This document shows positions 27,838 through 35,320 of a DNA stretch of 64,000 bases, one piece after another. The stretch is from Sphingobacteriales bacterium. Lineage in GTDB: Bacteria > Bacteroidota > Bacteroidia > UKL13-3. Position 1 is the stretch's first letter; every line of letters starts with the position of its first letter. Made by a program: the position numbers and the translations under genes. A model generated the notes under the pieces. It was given only the letters and a program-made list of their open reading frames with translations. It was not told the DNA's origin and did not search any database. The stretch spans positions 409,842 through 473,841 of the forward strand of contig JAJTFA010000001.1 of the NCBI GenBank assembly GCA_021299635.1. The letters run 5' to 3'.

Positions 27838-28299
27838 ATGGGCAAATCGCAAGAAACATTTAGCAAAAAAGAAAGAGAAAAAAAGAAACTAAAAAAGCGT
27901 CAGGACAAAGAACAGAAAAAAGAAGAACGTAAATCTGTATCACTTAAAGGGCAGGGGTTAGAGGCCATGTTTGCCTATGTTGACCATAATGGTAACTTAA
28001 CGGATACACCACCAGACCCAAAGAAAAAGTACGAGATAAATCAGGAAGACATTAGAATTAGTACCCCTAAAATGGAAGATCTTCCGGAGGAGGATAAAAC
28101 CGGCTCAGGTGTTATCTCTTATTTCAATACATCAAAAGGCTATGGCTTTATTAAAGTGCCCAGATCAAATGTGAGTTATTTCGTTCATGCCAATAATTTA
28201 ACGGAACAAGTAGGAGAGGGAGATAAGGTGACTTTTGAGATAGAGCAGGGGCCAAGAGGTGCCATAGCCGTTAATGTTCGAAAAGTTACCGTGGAATAA
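27838..28299 (+). CDS. Cold-shock-domain protein with charged N-terminal extension
   Basis: 153 residues. Residues 1-40 are almost all Lys/Glu/Arg (FSKKEREKKKLKKRQDKEQK), a likely helical basic arm. The C-terminal 60 or so residues form a cold-shock domain: GVISYFNTSKGYGFIKV (RNP1-like) and VSYFVHANNL (RNP2-like), then GDKVTFEIEQGPRG. The domain binds single-stranded RNA or DNA and acts as a chaperone. It is longer than the usual 65-70-residue Csp proteins; long forms with a charged N-terminus are common in Bacteroidota. It precedes rpsU by 88 bp. Confidence 0.92.
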   Translation: MGKSQETFSKKEREKKKLKKRQDKEQKKEERKSVSLKGQGLEAMFAYVDHNGNLTDTPPDPKKKYEINQEDIRISTPKMEDLPEEDKTGSGVISYFNTSKGYGFIKVPRSNVSYFVHANNLTEQVGEGDKVTFEIEQGPRGAIAVNVRKVTVE

Positions 28300-28327
28300 G
28301 TATTTATTTGGCTAATTCAGAAAATAG

Positions 28328-28390
28328 CCCTTTCTTTGTCGTCCCTTAATAAAACAAAGGAGACTCAAAGGGAGGAGGTGTACAAATATG
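28328..28390 (+). promoter_or_regulatory. rpsU leader with strong Shine-Dalgarno and possible hairpin
   Basis: GGGAGGAGG (28370-28378) contains a full AGGAGG (28373-28378), ending 9 nt before the rpsU ATG at 28388. No other gene in the window has an SD of this strength. Upstream, CCCTTT (28328-28333) can pair with AAAGGG (28367-28372), and CTTTGT (28334-28339) with ACAAAG (28354-28359), which would place the SD at the base of a stem. The pairing is a reading of the sequence, not a folded prediction. Confidence 0.7.
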
Positions 28391-28582
28391 ATCTACATTA
28401 ACGTTAAAGAAAACGAATCACTAGACAAAGCGCTTAAAAAATTTAAGAAGAAATTCGAAAAAACAGGCGTTGTTAAAGAACTGCGCGAACGCCAGTCTTT
28501 TACCAAACCTTGTATTAAGAAGCGCCAACAGATCATCCGTGCTGCCTACAAGCTTAAAATGCAACAGGAATCAGGATCTTAA
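28388..28582 (+). CDS. rpsU: 30S ribosomal protein S21
   Basis: bS21, 64 residues: MIYINVKENESLDKALKKFK at the start, then KKFEKTGVVKELRERQ and a basic end (KKRQQIIRAAYKLKMQQ). bS21 binds near the 3' end of 16S rRNA. In Flavobacterium johnsoniae, bS21 with bS6 and bS18 is known to shield the anti-SD sequence, which explains why Bacteroidota mRNAs lack SDs. The gene here keeps a strong SD, consistent with translation rising when ribosomes lack bS21. It is followed at once by a terminator, so it is a short unit. Confidence 0.97.
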   Translation: MIYINVKENESLDKALKKFKKKFEKTGVVKELRERQSFTKPCIKKRQQIIRAAYKLKMQQESGS

Positions 28583-28603
28583 GATAACGTTATCTCAATA
28601 ATC

Positions 28604-28640
28604 AACAGCCCCGCATGAAAGCGGGGCTGTTTTGTTTTTT
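28604..28640 (+). terminator. Rho-independent terminator after rpsU
   Basis: AACAGCCCCGC / GCGGGGCTGTT is an 11-bp perfect stem with loop ATGAAA, followed by a T-rich run (28631-28640). It sits 20 bp after the rpsU stop. Confidence 0.93.
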
Positions 28641-28661
28641 AAAGAAGATATCATACCTTCG
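28631..28661 (+). promoter_or_regulatory. Possible promoter for the tyrosine recombinase gene
   Basis: TTTG (28631-28634) inside the terminator T-run, 19 bp, then TACCTTCG (28654-28661), one mismatch from TAnnTTTG. It is 24 bp upstream of the ATG. Confidence 0.4.
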
Positions 28662-28684
28662 GTAAAGCTAATTGTGTAATAGGT

Positions 28685-29578
28685 ATGATGGAAGAAAGCA
28701 TTACATCATTCATTCAGTATTTAACGTTTGAAAAACACTTCTCAATACACACCATTAGTGCTTACAGGGTAGATTTAACGCAGTTCTCAAAATACATCCA
28801 ACTACAATACGAAACCAATCATCCGCGTTTTATCAATCATCAGATGATTAGGAGTTGGCTTGTGCAATTGATGCACGATAAAGTTACAGCCCGCAGTATA
28901 AACCGCAAATTATCCTCACTTAAATCTTTTTACAGATTTTTAATGAAAGAGAAAGTGGTTAGCAGTAATCCACTTTCGAAGGTGCAGCCACCTAAAACAA
29001 GCAAACGCCTTCCTGTATTCGTAGAAGAGCAACATATGAATCGTTTGCTCGATTATGAAGATATTGCCTTTGGGGATGATTTTGCTGGCAAACGAAACAA
29101 ACTTATTTTGATTCTTTTTTACAGCACAGGTATTCGTTTGTCTGAATTGATTGGCTTGAAAACAGCAGATATTGATTTTGCCAGAGATACATTAAAAGTT
29201 CTGGGTAAAAGAAATAAAGAACGTATCATGCCTATAACGGCAGAGCTAAAGGAAGAACTCATTCTTTACTTGCAATCCAGAACTGACCAGGGTATTCAGC
29301 ATCAACAGTTATTTACAACAGATACAGGGCAAATGATGTATCCGAAATTGGTATATAATATTGTAAAAAAATACCTTTCATTGGTAACTTCCATTGAGAA
29401 AAGGAGCCCGCATGTGCTTAGGCATACCTTTGCAACTCATTTACTAAATAAAGGAGCTGATTTAAATGCGATTAAGGAGCTGCTTGGTCATGCCAATCTT
29501 GCGGCAACTCAGGTTTACACACATAACAGCATTGAGCGTTTAAAAAATATTTATAAGAATAAACACCCCCGAGCTTAA
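28685..29578 (+). CDS. xerC: XerC/XerD-type tyrosine recombinase
   Basis: 297 residues with the two-domain layout of chromosome-dimer resolvases: an N-terminal SAM-like core-binding domain (FIQYLTFEKHFSIHTISAYRVDL), then the catalytic domain with Arg in STGIRLSELIGLK, Lys in the beta-hairpin around LGKRNKERIMP, HVLRHTFATHLLNKG (H-x-x-R), LLGHANLAATQVYTH and the nucleophile Tyr in that last block. Length and end fit XerC/XerD rather than a phage integrase, and there is no neighbouring mobile-element signature. XerC and XerD cannot be told apart safely by reading. It lies two genes after rpsU and just before hpf. Confidence 0.9.
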   Translation: MMEESITSFIQYLTFEKHFSIHTISAYRVDLTQFSKYIQLQYETNHPRFINHQMIRSWLVQLMHDKVTARSINRKLSSLKSFYRFLMKEKVVSSNPLSKVQPPKTSKRLPVFVEEQHMNRLLDYEDIAFGDDFAGKRNKLILILFYSTGIRLSELIGLKTADIDFARDTLKVLGKRNKERIMPITAELKEELILYLQSRTDQGIQHQQLFTTDTGQMMYPKLVYNIVKKYLSLVTSIEKRSPHVLRHTFATHLLNKGADLNAIKELLGHANLAATQVYTHNSIERLKNIYKNKHPRA

Positions 29579-29658
29579 GTCCTGCCAATAATTGATAAAC
29601 TTATGCAGCAAGTTTGAGGCTGGCAAGATTAAATGTAAACAACCTAATCATTATTCCC

Positions 29659-29973
29659 ATGAAAGTAGAAATTCAATCCATCCATTTCAAAGCAGACAAA
29701 AAATTGCTTGAATTTGTGACCAAAAAAATTGAGAAACTGGCAACATTTTATGACGGTATTCGCAGTGCTGAGGTTTTTCTAAGGTTGGAGAAGGATGCAG
29801 AAAAGGAAAACAAAGTGATTGAGGTAAAGGTAAACCTCAATGCCAATACCATTTTTGCAAAAGAGCAAAGTACAACCTTTGAATCGGGGATGGATATGCT
29901 TATGGATAAACTGGTAACACAGGTTAGAAAATACAAGGAAAAACACCAAAGCAAACTGTCGTTTATTTCATAA
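29659..29973 (+). CDS. hpf: Ribosome hibernation-promoting factor, short HPF/YfiA type
   Basis: 104 residues beginning MKVEIQSIHFKADKKLLEF and continuing with KKIEKLATFYDGIRSAEVFLRLE, KVIEVKVNLN, and MDMLMDKLVTQVRKYKEKH. This is the sigma-54-modulation/S30EA fold that binds the 30S subunit and inactivates ribosomes in stationary phase. It is the short form, without the dimerisation domain of long HPF. I chose the ATG at 29659; a TTG at 29614 would add 15 residues of no family likeness. It follows the recombinase by 80 bp. Confidence 0.93.
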   Translation: MKVEIQSIHFKADKKLLEFVTKKIEKLATFYDGIRSAEVFLRLEKDAEKENKVIEVKVNLNANTIFAKEQSTTFESGMDMLMDKLVTQVRKYKEKHQSKLSFIS

Positions 29974-30150
29974 GAATCTGATTTATAGATTAAAGCGCAG
30001 ATCAACTTTTGATCCGTATCTTTTTAAGCTGCCCGGTTTTTAATTATTTTTTTAAAAAAGTTGAAAATATCCGACAGATGCTGCACTTTTGCCGCACTGT
30101 TACGCATCCTACTCTTTAAAGCTTTTTTTAAATAAAAAGTTGCTTCCTAC

Positions 30151-30180
30151 TTGTAATCATCCTGCAAAACGCTACATTTG
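30151..30180 (+). promoter_or_regulatory. Probable promoter of the tRNA-tuf operon
   Basis: TTG (30151-30153), 19 bp, then TACATTTG (30173-30180), which matches TAnnTTTG. The site is 60 bp before the first tRNA. The remainder of the 29974-30240 gap is AT-rich without further recognisable features. Confidence 0.6.
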
Positions 30181-30240
30181 CAGTCCTTTTTTCCGAAAGG
30201 GCGAGATTGTATTATGTTCTTTGCAGATTAAAAATCATAC

Positions 30241-30313
30241 GCCACTTTAGCTCAGCTGGTAGAGCAACTGATTTGTAATCAGTAGGTCGCTGGTTCGATT
30301 CCGGCAAGTGGCT
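30241..30313 (+). tRNA. tRNA-Thr (anticodon TGT)
   Basis: 73 nt folding as a standard cloverleaf: acceptor GCCACTT/AAGTGGC, D arm GCTC...GAGC, anticodon stem ACTGA/TCAGT around TTTGTAA, and T arm GCTGG TTCGATT CCGGC. CCA is not encoded. It is first in a Thr-Tyr-Gly-Thr-tuf cluster like that of E. coli tufB. Confidence 0.98.
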
Positions 30314-30333
30314 CACCTGTTTATTCAGTAATC

Positions 30334-30416
30334 GGGGAGATACCAAAGTGGCCAACTGGGACGGACTGTAAATCCGTTGTCTTACGACTTCGAAGGTTCG
30401 AATCCTTCTCTCCCCA
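30334..30416 (+). tRNA. tRNA-Tyr (anticodon GTA)
   Basis: 83 nt class II tRNA: acceptor GGGGAGA/TCTCCCC with discriminator A, anticodon stem CGGA/TCCG around CTGTAAA, a long variable arm and T arm GAAGG TTCGAAT CCTTC. CCA is not encoded. Confidence 0.98.
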
Positions 30417-30510
30417 CTACAAATGAAAGTTAATTTTCAAGTGCTAAATGATAAAACAATTGGCACCTTCTACGTGAAATTTAACATTCAAATAATGCGG
30501 GAGTAGCTCA

Positions 30511-30539
30511 TCCCGATAACGATTTATCGGATATCGAGA
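30511..30539. repeat. Palindromic insert in tRNA-Gly fragment 1
   Basis: 29-bp element with outer arms TCCCGATA / TATCGAGA (one mismatch from perfect) and inner CGAT..ATCG. It replaces the D-loop GTT of tRNA-Gly. It looks like a tiny REP-like palindrome. Confidence 0.75.
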
Positions 30540-30619
30540 GGTAGAGCGACAGCAAATGGGAAATAAAATTTCTTTTTGTTAGGATAAATAGGTCTTTCAA
30601 ATAATGCGGGAGTAGCTCA

Positions 30620-30648
30620 TCCCGATAACGATTTATCGGATATCGGGA
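30620..30648. repeat. Palindromic insert in tRNA-Gly fragment 2
   Basis: Same 29-bp element, here with perfect 8-bp outer arms TCCCGATA and TATCGGGA. It sits exactly 109 bp from the first copy. Confidence 0.8.
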
Positions 30649-30714
30649 GGTAGAGCGACAGCAAATGGGAAATAAAATTTCTTTTTGTTAGGATAAATAG
30701 GTCTTTCAAATAAT

Positions 30715-30787
30715 GCGGGAGTAGCTCAGTTGGTAGAGCGACAGCCTTCCAAGCTGTAGGTCGCGGGTTCGAGCCTCGTCTCCCGCT
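30715..30787 (+). tRNA. tRNA-Gly (anticodon TCC)
   Basis: 73 nt: acceptor GCGGGAG/CTCCCGC, D arm GCTC AGTTGGTA GAGC, anticodon stem ACAGC/GCTGT around CTTCCAA, T arm GCGGG TTCGAGC CTCGT (two G-T pairs). It is the intact third member of the row begun by the two 109-bp units. CCA is not encoded. Confidence 0.97.
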
Positions 30788-30855
30788 CAAGTCAATTCTA
30801 ATTGGCCATTAATTAAAGTTAGTGGTTGGTTAGTTAAGTTGGAATGGGCCAATTA

Positions 30856-30927
<72 letters not shown>

Positions 30928-31023
30928 CAAAAGGTGAGGGTGATAAGATTGTTCAGTTTTTATCCGGAACAATAGAAATGATGAAATGAAACTTTAAACT
31001 TTAAAATATAACAAACTAAAATT

Positions 31024-32211
31024 ATGGCTAAAGAAAAATTCGACCGCAGTAAACCACACGTAAACATTGGTACTATCGGTCACGTAGACCACGGTAAAAC
31101 AACCTTAACCGCTGCCATCACCAAAGTTTTGGCGGAAAAAGGATTATCAGAAGCTCGTTCTTTTGATTCAATCGACTCAGCTCCTGAAGAAAAAGAGCGC
31201 GGTATCACTATTAACACTGCTCACGTTGAGTATGCAACTGCAAATCGTCACTATGCACACGTTGACTGTCCTGGTCACGCTGACTATGTGAAAAACATGG
31301 TTACAGGTGCAGCTCAGATGGATGGTGCTATTCTTGTGGTAGCTTCAACAGACGGACCAATGCCTCAAACCCGCGAGCATATCCTTCTTGCTCGTCAGGT
31401 AGGTGTACCTCGTATCGTTGTGTTCATGAACAAAGTTGACATGGTTGACGATCCGGAATTATTGGAAATCGTTGAAATGGAAATCCGTGATTTACTATCT
31501 AAATATGAATTCCCCGGAACTGAGATTCCTGTTATCCGTGGATCTGCTTTAGGTGGATTGAATGGAGATGCAAAATGGGTAGAAAAAATTATGGAATTAA
31601 TGGATGCTGTTGATTCATACATCCCGGTTCCTCCTCGTGCAGTAGATCTTCCTTTCTTAATGCCTGTTGAAGACGTATTCTCTATCACAGGTCGTGGAAC
31701 GGTTGCTACCGGACGTATCGAGCGTGGTGTAATTAATAGTAATGATCCTGTAGAAATCATCGGTTTAGGTGCTGAGAAACTTACCTCTGTAATTACAGGT
31801 GTTGAGATGTTCCGCAAAATCCTTGACCGTGGTGAGGCAGGTGATAATGTAGGTTTATTGTTACGTGGTATTGATAAAGATCAAATCCGCAGAGGAATGG
31901 TTATTTGCAAGCCGGGATCAGTAACCCCACATACCAAATTCAAAGCCGAAATCTACGTTCTTTCTAAAGAAGAAGGTGGACGTCATACGCCATTCTTTAA
32001 CAAATACCGTCCTCAGTTCTACTTGCGTACAACTGACGTTACAGGTGAGGTAATTTTACCAGACGGAATGGAAATGATTATGCCTGGCGATAACGTAACC
32101 ATCACGGTTCAGTTAATCGCTCCGGTTGCTATGGAGAAAAACCTGCGTTTCGCTATCCGCGAAGGTGGCAGAACCATTGGTGCTGGCCAGGTAACAGAAA
32201 TTCTTGAGTGA
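31024..32211 (+). CDS. tuf: Elongation factor Tu
   Basis: 395 residues. EF-Tu carries aminoacyl-tRNA to the ribosome as a GTP complex. All G motifs are intact: [15 protein letters not shown] (P-loop), [12 protein letters not shown] (switch I), DCPGHADY and NKVDM, followed by the two beta-barrel domains ([27 protein letters not shown]). Length is normal. The gene sits between tRNA-Thr and tRNA-Trp, as in many bacteria, and leads into the secE-nusG-ribosomal-rpo block. It is probably co-transcribed with the upstream tRNAs. Confidence 0.99.
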   Translation: MAKEKFDRSKPHVNIGTIGHVDHGKTTLTAAITKVLAEKGLSEARSFDSIDSAPEEKERGITINTAHVEYATANRHYAHVDCPGHADYVKNMVTGAAQMDGAILVVASTDGPMPQTREHILLARQVGVPRIVVFMNKVDMVDDPELLEIVEMEIRDLLSKYEFPGTEIPVIRGSALGGLNGDAKWVEKIMELMDAVDSYIPVPPRAVDLPFLMPVEDVFSITGRGTVATGRIERGVINSNDPVEIIGLGAEKLTSVITGVEMFRKILDRGEAGDNVGLLLRGIDKDQIRRGMVICKPGSVTPHTKFKAEIYVLSKEEGGRHTPFFNKYRPQFYLRTTDVTGEVILPDGMEMIMPGDNVTITVQLIAPVAMEKNLRFAIREGGRTIGAGQVTEILE

Positions 32212-32232
32212 TTATCTGTGATTTAGTTGCTG

Positions 32233-32263
32233 AATGTTGGGTAGCTCATTGCTATCCAACATT
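32233..32263 (+). other. Hairpin between tuf and tRNA-Trp
   Basis: AATGTTGGGTAGC / GCTATCCAACATT, a 13-bp stem with one G-T pair and a 5-nt loop. No T-run follows, so it looks more like an RNA-processing or partial attenuation site than a full terminator. Confidence 0.65.
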
Positions 32264-32274
32264 TGGCATCAATA

Positions 32275-32345
32275 AGGAGTGTAGTTCAAGGGTAGAATAG
32301 CGGTCTCCAAAACCGTTGATGGGAGTTCGAATCTCTCCACTCCTG
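32275..32345 (+). tRNA. tRNA-Trp (anticodon CCA)
   Basis: 71 nt: acceptor AGGAGTG/CACTCCT with discriminator G, anticodon stem GCGGT/ACCGT around CTCCAAA, T arm GGGAG TTCGAAT CTCTC. Unlike the four other intact tRNAs here, the 3' CCA is encoded (32346-32348). Location between tuf and secE is conserved in many bacteria. Confidence 0.97.
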
Positions 32346-32381
32346 CCAAACAAAAAGTATCAGCGTTTACGCTTAAACAAT

Positions 32382-32576
32382 ATGGAAAAGCTAAAGGAAT
32401 ATTTAAGATTGTCTACCGATGAGTTGGTAAACAAGGTATCATGGCCAACCTGGGAAGATTTGCAGGAGAGTACCATCATCGTTATGGTAGCTTCTTTACT
32501 TATCGCATTACTGATTGGTGTAATTGATATTATGAGCAGCAGCATGCTTGGATTCTTTTATCAGATTTTCCAATAA
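32382..32576 (+). CDS. secE: Protein translocase subunit SecE
   Basis: 64 residues: a short amphipathic helix (MEKLKEYLRLSTDELVNKVSWPTWEDLQES, shown here as position 1-30) with the conserved VSWPTWEDL block, then a single transmembrane helix of about 23 residues. It is the one-helix SecE that clamps SecY. The ATG at 32382 gives this standard form; the frame runs further up through tRNA-Trp but cannot be coding there. nusG follows after 14 bp, as nearly always. Confidence 0.96.
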   Translation: MEKLKEYLRLSTDELVNKVSWPTWEDLQESTIIVMVASLLIALLIGVIDIMSSSMLGFFYQIFQ

Positions 32577-32590
32577 GCAAACCGTAATAG

Positions 32591-33148
32591 ATGGAAACAA
32601 TGACACAGCAGGATCAACATAAATGGTACGTGGTACGTGCGGTAACCGGACAGGAAAAGAAGGTTAAAGCACAAATTGAGTCTGAACTCGACAGAGCAGG
32701 CTTGCGTGCTCAGGTTCCTCAAATCCTCATTCCTACGGAGAAAGTTTATCAGATTAAAAATGGTAAAAAAACATCTAAAGAGAAAAATTACTTCCCCGGT
32801 TATATTTTAATACAGGGCGAATTAACAGGAGAGGTTCCTCATATCATTGAATCAGTAAATGGTGTTGTTGGTTTTCTTGGAGGTAAATCAACACCAACAC
32901 CCCTGCGTCAGGCTGAAGTTAATAGAATTTTAGGTACAGTAGATGAAATGGCAGAACAAGGTGAGTTGATGGCTGAACCTTTTATAATCAACGAATCAGT
33001 AAAAGTAATTGATGGTCCTTTCAGTGGTTTTAGTGGGGTAATTGAAGAGGTAATGGAGGACAAGAAAAAGTTGAAAGTAATGGTTAAAATTTTCGGAAGG
33101 AGAACACCACTTGAACTCAACTTTGTACAAGTAGAAAAAGAAAGTTAA
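32591..33148 (+). CDS. nusG: Transcription termination/antitermination protein NusG
   Basis: 185 residues: the NGN domain (HKWYVVRAVTGQEKKVKAQ, then LIPTEKVYQ and KNYFPGYILIQGE), a linker, and the C-terminal KOW domain (VKVIDGPFSGFSGVIEEV). It binds RNA polymerase, links to Rho or S10, and reduces pausing. The start used has MET at position 1; an in-frame Met three residues later is equally good. Spacing to secE (14 bp) and rplK (12 bp) implies one operon. Confidence 0.97.
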   Translation: METMTQQDQHKWYVVRAVTGQEKKVKAQIESELDRAGLRAQVPQILIPTEKVYQIKNGKKTSKEKNYFPGYILIQGELTGEVPHIIESVNGVVGFLGGKSTPTPLRQAEVNRILGTVDEMAEQGELMAEPFIINESVKVIDGPFSGFSGVIEEVMEDKKKLKVMVKIFGRRTPLELNFVQVEKES

Positions 33149-33160
33149 TAATATAATACA

Positions 33161-33610
33161 ATGGCTAAAGAACTAACAGGATTTATTAAACTCCAGATCA
33201 AAGGTGGCGCAGCCAACCCTGCACCTCCAATTGGTCCTGCCCTAGGTTCAAAGGGTGTAAACATTATGGAGTTTTGCAAGCAATTTAATGCCCGTACGCA
33301 AGAAAAGGCTGGTAAAGTATTGCCGGTAGTCATTTCGGTTTATAGTGATAAGTCCTTCGACTTTGTTATTAAAACCCCACCGGTTGCAGCACAGTTGCTT
33401 GAAGTAACCAAATTGCAGAAAGGTTCTGCAGAATCCAATCGTAAGAAAGCCGGTTCAGTAAACTGGGATCAAATCAGAAAAATAGCTGAAGAAAAAATGC
33501 AGGACATGAACTGCTTTAAAGTTGAATCAGCGATGAAGATGGTTGCCGGAACTGCAAGAAGTATGGGCATAAACGTAACCGGAGATGCCCCGTTTGAAGT
33601 TAAAAAGTAA
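33161..33610 (+). CDS. rplK: 50S ribosomal protein L11
   Basis: uL11, 149 residues, forming the stalk base where GTPase factors bind. Conserved blocks: [20 protein letters not shown] (RNA and thiostrepton-site region), [20 protein letters not shown] and the C-terminal [18 protein letters not shown]. Length is slightly above the E. coli form, normal for the phylum. It lies between nusG and rplA with gaps of about 12 bp on either side. Confidence 0.98.
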   Translation: MAKELTGFIKLQIKGGAANPAPPIGPALGSKGVNIMEFCKQFNARTQEKAGKVLPVVISVYSDKSFDFVIKTPPVAAQLLEVTKLQKGSAESNRKKAGSVNWDQIRKIAEEKMQDMNCFKVESAMKMVAGTARSMGINVTGDAPFEVKK

Positions 33611-33623
33611 AAAGTAATTAGCA

Positions 33624-34322
33624 ATGGTCAAAATATCTAAAAAAAGAAAAGAGGCACTGAAGAAGGTTGATGTAAATAAGCATTATGCCTTAACTGAAGC
33701 TTCAAAATTGGTGAAAGACATTTCTTACACCAAATTTGACTCTTCTGTTGATATCGACATCCGCCTGGGTGTAGATCCTAAGAAAGCCAACCAAATGGTT
33801 CGTGGTGTGGTATCTTTACCTCACGGAACAGGAAAAACAGTTCGTGTGTTAGCACTTGTAACTCCCGACAAAGAAGCAGAAGCAAAAGATGCCGGAGCAG
33901 ATTTTGTTGGTTTGGATGAATTTATCCAAAAAATTGAACAAGGCTGGACCGATATTGATATCATCGTTACTCAGCCAAACGTGATGGCTAAGTTGGGTAA
34001 GCTTGGTAAAATTTTAGGACCACGTAATTTGATGCCAAATCCTAAATCAGGAACTGTTTCTACCGAAATCGGTAAAGTAGTAAGAGAAGTTAAAGCGGGT
34101 AAAATAGATTTTAAAGTTGATAAAGAAGGAGCCATTCATACCTCTATTGGTAAGGCCTCATTTGCCCCCGAAAAACTCTATGATAATGCGCTAGAGCTTA
34201 TACAAACAATCGTTAAACTTAAACCGTCTTCAGCAAAGGGTACATACCTCAAAGGTGTTAGTATCTCCAGTACGATGAGCCCTGGAATAGCTGTTGATAC
34301 CAAATCAATACCGGGTATTTAA
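33624..34322 (+). CDS. rplA: 50S ribosomal protein L1
   Basis: uL1, 232 residues, part of the mobile L1 stalk that moves deacylated tRNA from the E site. Conserved stretches: [47 protein letters not shown] and the end with [17 protein letters not shown]. In many bacteria L1 represses its own operon by binding the mRNA leader of rplK or rplA; the sequence here does not show a site that I could identify. Confidence 0.98.
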   Translation: MVKISKKRKEALKKVDVNKHYALTEASKLVKDISYTKFDSSVDIDIRLGVDPKKANQMVRGVVSLPHGTGKTVRVLALVTPDKEAEAKDAGADFVGLDEFIQKIEQGWTDIDIIVTQPNVMAKLGKLGKILGPRNLMPNPKSGTVSTEIGKVVREVKAGKIDFKVDKEGAIHTSIGKASFAPEKLYDNALELIQTIVKLKPSSAKGTYLKGVSISSTMSPGIAVDTKSIPGI

Positions 34323-34334
34323 TTCTGATCAGTT

Positions 34335-34856
34335 ATGAACAAAGAACAAAAAGGTGAAATAATACAACAACTCACGCAGAAGCTGAATGAGTTTAAATAC
34401 ATCTACGTAACTGATGTATCATCTTTAAATGCGCAAAAGACAAGTGATCTGAGAAGGGCATTTTTTAAAGATGGAATAGAAATGGAAGTAGCTAAAAATA
34501 CTTTAATTGAAAAAGCTATTGAGCGTACCGATAAAAATTTCGGAGCTTTGGTAGACACTCTTAAAGGTAACACAGCTTTGTTATTCGCTCAAGACAGCAA
34601 AAGCGCAGCTAAAATCATAAAAGAATTCAGAAAAGATGGCAAGAAACCTGAACTTAAAGGTGCTTACATCGACACTGATATCTATATCGGAGATAATCAG
34701 CTTGATTCACTCATTGCGCTGAAGAGCAAGAATGAACTCATTGGCGAAATCATAGGATTGCTGCAATCTCCTGCCAAGAATGTTATCTCTGCTTTGCAAA
34801 GTAGCGGTGGCAAACTTGCAGGTATTGTTAAAACATTATCAGAAAGACCCGAATAA
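34335..34856 (+). CDS. rplJ: 50S ribosomal protein L10
   Basis: uL10, 173 residues: the N-terminal RNA-binding domain (MNKEQKGEIIQQLTQKLNEF, YVTDVSSLNAQK, DLRRAFFKDGIEMEVAKNTL) and a C-terminal helix that holds L7/L12 dimers (SALQSSGGKLAGIVKTLSER). It starts 12 bp after rplA, too close for the long autoregulatory leader found in E. coli, so any L10-based control would work differently here. Confidence 0.97.
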   Translation: MNKEQKGEIIQQLTQKLNEFKYIYVTDVSSLNAQKTSDLRRAFFKDGIEMEVAKNTLIEKAIERTDKNFGALVDTLKGNTALLFAQDSKSAAKIIKEFRKDGKKPELKGAYIDTDIYIGDNQLDSLIALKSKNELIGEIIGLLQSPAKNVISALQSSGGKLAGIVKTLSERPE

Positions 34857-34916
34857 ATTCATAGATCCACAAAATCAAATTCAACAACAATTAATAACAA
34901 TTAAATTTTAACTAAA

Positions 34917-35297
34917 ATGGCAGATTTAAAAGCGTTTGCTGAACAGTTGGTAAACTTGTCAGTAAAAGAAGTAAATGAGTTAGCAACAATCCTTAAAGAC
35001 GAGTATGGTATCGAGCCTGCAGCTGCTGCAGTTGCCGTTGCTGCTCCTGCTGCTGGTGGTGGTGCTGCTGCACCTGCTGCAGAAAAATCAACTTTTGACG
35101 TTATTTTGAAAAGCGCTGGCGCTGCAAAATTAAACGTAGTAAAAGTTGTAAAAGATCTTACCGGACTTGGTTTGAAAGAAGCCAAAGAACTAGTAGATGG
35201 CGCGCCAAAACCTATTAAAGAAGGTGTGGATAAAGCCACTGCTGAAGATCTGAAGGCTAAGCTTACCGAAGCCGGAGCTGAGGTTGAACTTAAGTAA
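34917..35297 (+). CDS. rplL: 50S ribosomal protein L7/L12
   Basis: bL12, 126 residues: the N-terminal dimerisation helices ([20 protein letters not shown]), an Ala/Gly-rich hinge ([20 protein letters not shown]) and the factor-binding C-terminal domain ([20 protein letters not shown] and [11 protein letters not shown]). It forms the flexible stalk that recruits GTPase factors. It is 60 bp after rplJ and is followed by a hairpin before rpoB. Confidence 0.98.
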   Translation: MADLKAFAEQLVNLSVKEVNELATILKDEYGIEPAAAAVAVAAPAAGGGAAAPAAEKSTFDVILKSAGAAKLNVVKVVKDLTGLGLKEAKELVDGAPKPIKEGVDKATAEDLKAKLTEAGAEVELK

Positions 35298-35320
35298 TTG
35301 GTTCTCAGCTTTTCTTTTTA

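Larger units (their letters stand above)
30497..30714 (+). repeat. Two 109-bp tandem units made of broken tRNA-Gly 5' halves with a palindrome insert
   Basis: Unit 1 is 30497-30605 and unit 2 is 30606-30714; they differ at one base (GATATCGAGA against GATATCGGGA). Each starts with GCGGGAGTAGCTCA, exactly the first 14 bases of the true tRNA-Gly at 30715, and resumes with GGTAGAGCGACAGC. In place of the three D-loop bases GTT there is a 29-bp insert with arms TCCCGATA and TATCGGGA. After GACAGC the tRNA likeness stops: no anticodon loop, T arm or 3' acceptor is present. An unrelated AT-rich tail of about 50 bp ends in TTTCAAATAAT, which also precedes the real tRNA. These are tRNA pseudogenes, not functional tRNAs. 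They lie inside the tRNA operon and would be transcribed. Confidence 0.9.

Noticed and set aside
28581-28594. The palindrome AGATAACGTTATCT after rpsU as an operator
   Set aside because: It lies over the stop codon just upstream of the terminator and has no companion; chance or a terminator part is more likely.
28685-29578. The tyrosine recombinase as a sign of an integrated mobile element
   Set aside because: Size and motifs fit a housekeeping XerC/XerD, and no attachment-site repeat or phage gene is nearby.
30497-30714. The 109-bp units as CRISPR or as functional tRNAs
   Set aside because: There are only two units with no spacers, and both lack the anticodon loop, T arm and 3' acceptor, so neither reading holds.
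34901-35239. A Ser/Ala-rich open frame opposite rplL
   Set aside because: It is the mirror of the Ala-rich hinge of L7/L12 on the coding strand, with no family likeness.
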